Shown: piece by piece, positions 62,713 to 64,000 of the stretch
How positions within the stretch are numbered: position 1 is the first letter of the stretch
Layout of the letters: each line of letters begins with the position of its first letter
The notes under the pieces: generated by a model
Databases searched by the model: none
What the model was told of the DNA's origin: nothing
What the model saw: the letters and a program-made list of their open reading frames with translations, nothing else
Assembly: GCA_004762125.1 (NCBI GenBank)
Contig: SIHQ01000005.1
Coordinates: 1 to 64,000 of the forward strand
Source of the DNA: Oceanospirillales bacterium
Lineage (GTDB): Bacteria; Pseudomonadota; Gammaproteobacteria; Pseudomonadales; Endozoicomonadaceae
Length of the DNA: 64,000 nucleotides
Reading direction: 5' to 3'
Made by a program: the position numbers and the translations under genes

Positions 62713-64000
62713 TTATAATTGCAGTTTTCTTTTAACAAGGTCAGTAAGAAACTGTTGAATTTTTAGTTTTTTACTTGCTCTGTCTGAGCAATCTCTGAGC
62801 AATTCTGTATCGTGGCGATTGATCATAATAGTGAGATGTTGTGCAGCAGGAACTAGTGCTTCTTGACTAATGCCTAATGCTGTAAGTATCGCAAGTATAT
62901 CTGAACCTGTAGTCATTTGGTGGCCATCAGGTGTTGGGGCTGCAATTGCCAGAGCGTTGAGGGCTGTGATCGCGGTATCCAGTTCTGTACTAAAAGGGGA
63001 GGCTTGGCTGGTAGCAGGTTGTGAAAAGAAGGCGGTAAGTAGAGGATTGGTTGCCGAGGCATTAAAGCTATTGGTGTAGTTAACGAAAATGACAGCTGTC
63101 TGTAATAGCATTGGGGTTGTTAAAACTCGCAGGACTACTTCAAAAGGAACTGTTCCTGTGTTAATCGAGTGGTTGAGTGTTCTTAGAAAATGCTCGGTTG
63201 GATCTAGCTGTATGTCATCTACTGCGTTATCCAGAGCAAGAAGGTGTTGACAGCCTCTTCGGATTAACTGCAGTAGGTTGTCATAGAATGCATCTGCGTT
63301 GCCTGAGCTTAGCCCTATGGTCATAAGGTGAGAGGTCAGGGCTGAGAATAATTCCGGATACTGCTGTCGTCGGATTGGAAAGTTACGAAGAGTGTCGCGG
63401 CTAAAGTCGATGCTTCTTTGGACTTGTTTGTCTGTTAGTAAAATGCTTAGTAAAGCAGCATTATACATTTGCTGTTGTAGAAGGGCTTGTACCCCGGGGG
63501 TGTTGAATTGCTGACTGATGATATTGAGGCAGTGTGCATGGAGTGCAATTGAAGTGTTGTTGTTGATCACCCTTCTTGACTCCAGTGAATCCAGGAACGC
63601 TTCTAAAGGGGATAATAAGCTTTCGACATGTTGAGGGTTATCAAAGTACTGAGTAAAAATAGATGTAAGCAGATTTGTATCAGTAATACGCCATAGCAGG
63701 TTGATGTTTAACGTACTGAACAGTCTTCTGAAAGCCAGCAAGACGTTGCTACTGTAAGGCCTGTCGTTAGGAGAGTAGTGTCCTTGCAAAAAATTATTCA
63801 GTGCTGTGAGAACGCTGTGTGATACGGTGTATACGCCTGAGTCTGTATTATAGGCGTTGGTCAGTAACTGATATTGTGCTTCTATCTGCTGAATAATCAG
63901 ATGAATAAAGCTGTACTTTTGCTGTAGGTCTGAAATTGAAATAGCGCTTCCTTCTATAATCGTTGAAGGTGCTTGCAGGGAAGTATGGTGACTCGTACCT
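62713..64000 (-). CDS. Unrecognised helical protein, partial at the right edge
   Basis: The frame is open from the stop at 62713 to the right edge, so the N-terminus lies outside; the TTG at 63789 is only a chance internal codon. The 429 visible residues have no signal peptide, membrane segment or recognised domain. They are mostly helical, Leu/Gln/Asn-rich, with patches such as HLIIQQIEAQYQLLTNAY and VQALLQQQMYNAALLSILL, and a basic C-terminal end (KKLKIQQFLTDLVKRKLQL). The gene breaks the pth-ychF order. High Asn/Gln/Ser/Thr content and helices would suit an effector or large accessory protein, but that is a guess. Confidence 0.7.
   Translation of the reverse strand, partial: GTSHHTSLQAPSTIIEGSAISISDLQQKYSFIHLIIQQIEAQYQLLTNAYNTDSGVYTVSHSVLTALNNFLQGHYSPNDRPYSSNVLLAFRRLFSTLNINLLWRITDTNLLTSIFTQYFDNPQHVESLLSPLEAFLDSLESRRVINNNTSIALHAHCLNIISQQFNTPGVQALLQQQMYNAALLSILLTDKQVQRSIDFSRDTLRNFPIRRQQYPELFSALTSHLMTIGLSSGNADAFYDNLLQLIRRGCQHLLALDNAVDDIQLDPTEHFLRTLNHSINTGTVPFEVVLRVLTTPMLLQTAVIFVNYTNSFNASATNPLLTAFFSQPATSQASPFSTELDTAITALNALAIAAPTPDGHQMTTGSDILAILTALGISQEALVPAAQHLTIMINRHDTELLRDCSDRASKKLKIQQFLTDLVKRKLQL

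Noticed and set aside
1-64000. CRISPR array
   Set aside because: No regularly spaced direct repeats with unique spacers were seen; the only tandem repeat is the 24-bp coding repeat without spacers.

Overview
The window looks like a chromosomal segment of a marine gammaproteobacterium, most likely an Endozoicomonas-type animal symbiont (Oceanospirillales/Hahellaceae). This is an inference from protein resemblance and layout, not a database result. Base composition is moderate. Housekeeping blocks have classic gammaproteobacterial order: frdABCD, hemA-prfA-prmC, and lolB-ispE-tRNA-Gln-prs-rplY-pth. Among them lie two separate blocks of a Ysc-family type III secretion system (T3SS).

Layout. 1-1.25 kb: remnant of a TnpB-related transposon protein. 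1.3-1.9 kb: TRIC-type channel. 2.07-12.8 kb: T3SS block 1, all on the + strand. It holds a proline-rich candidate substrate, a tip/filament protein, a SycD-type chaperone, two translocators (SctE, SctB), the gatekeeper SctW with a SycN-like chaperone, then SctI, SctJ, SctK and SctL. 12.9-17.7 kb: aromatic amino acid permease and fumarate reductase. 17.8-27.4 kb: mixed genes, including a second candidate secreted protein, an SDR enzyme, an ECF sigma/anti-sigma pair, MarC, an HPt protein with a DUF1631 protein, a radical SAM protein, an acetyltransferase and a methyltransferase. 27.4-32.7 kb: T3SS block 2, sctX-sctY-sctV (minus) divergent from sctC (plus). 32.8-46.5 kb: YvcK-like protein, two glycosyltransferases, a GGDEF-EAL protein with a 24-bp tandem repeat, a STAS protein, SanA, TrmA, a MITE-like element, a purine permease, a GIY-YIG protein with a low-complexity tail, and an exported two-domain ricin-type lectin. 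46-62.5 kb: core genes rimI, a HolD-like gene, leuA, a YajG-like lipoprotein, hemH, nhaA, prmC-prfA-hemA, a TPR lipoprotein, lolB, ispE, tRNA-Gln, prs, rplY, pth. 62.7-64 kb: an unrecognised helical protein running off the right edge.

How the genes work together. Block 1 encodes what is secreted first on host contact (tip, translocators), what holds it back (SctW and chaperone) and inner parts of the machine (rod SctI, inner ring SctJ, sorting platform SctK/L). Block 2 gives the export gate SctV, its YscX/YscY partners and the outer-membrane secretin. The ATPase, the SctQ/R/S/T/U genes, SctD and the needle SctF are not in the window, so the system is scattered over several loci. YscX/YscY, a YscK-like protein and a SycN-like chaperone place it in the Ysc family, although the translocon resembles the SseB/C/D-EspA/B type.

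Points most worth attention: a GFSxxQ...ANPDD motif present five times across the three translocon proteins, a LysM domain at the front of the T3SS secretin, two proteins with MSGG...GG N-termini that may be secreted, the in-frame 24-bp repeat in the GGDEF-EAL gene, and strong hairpins or operator-like palindromes upstream of sctW, frdA and hemA.
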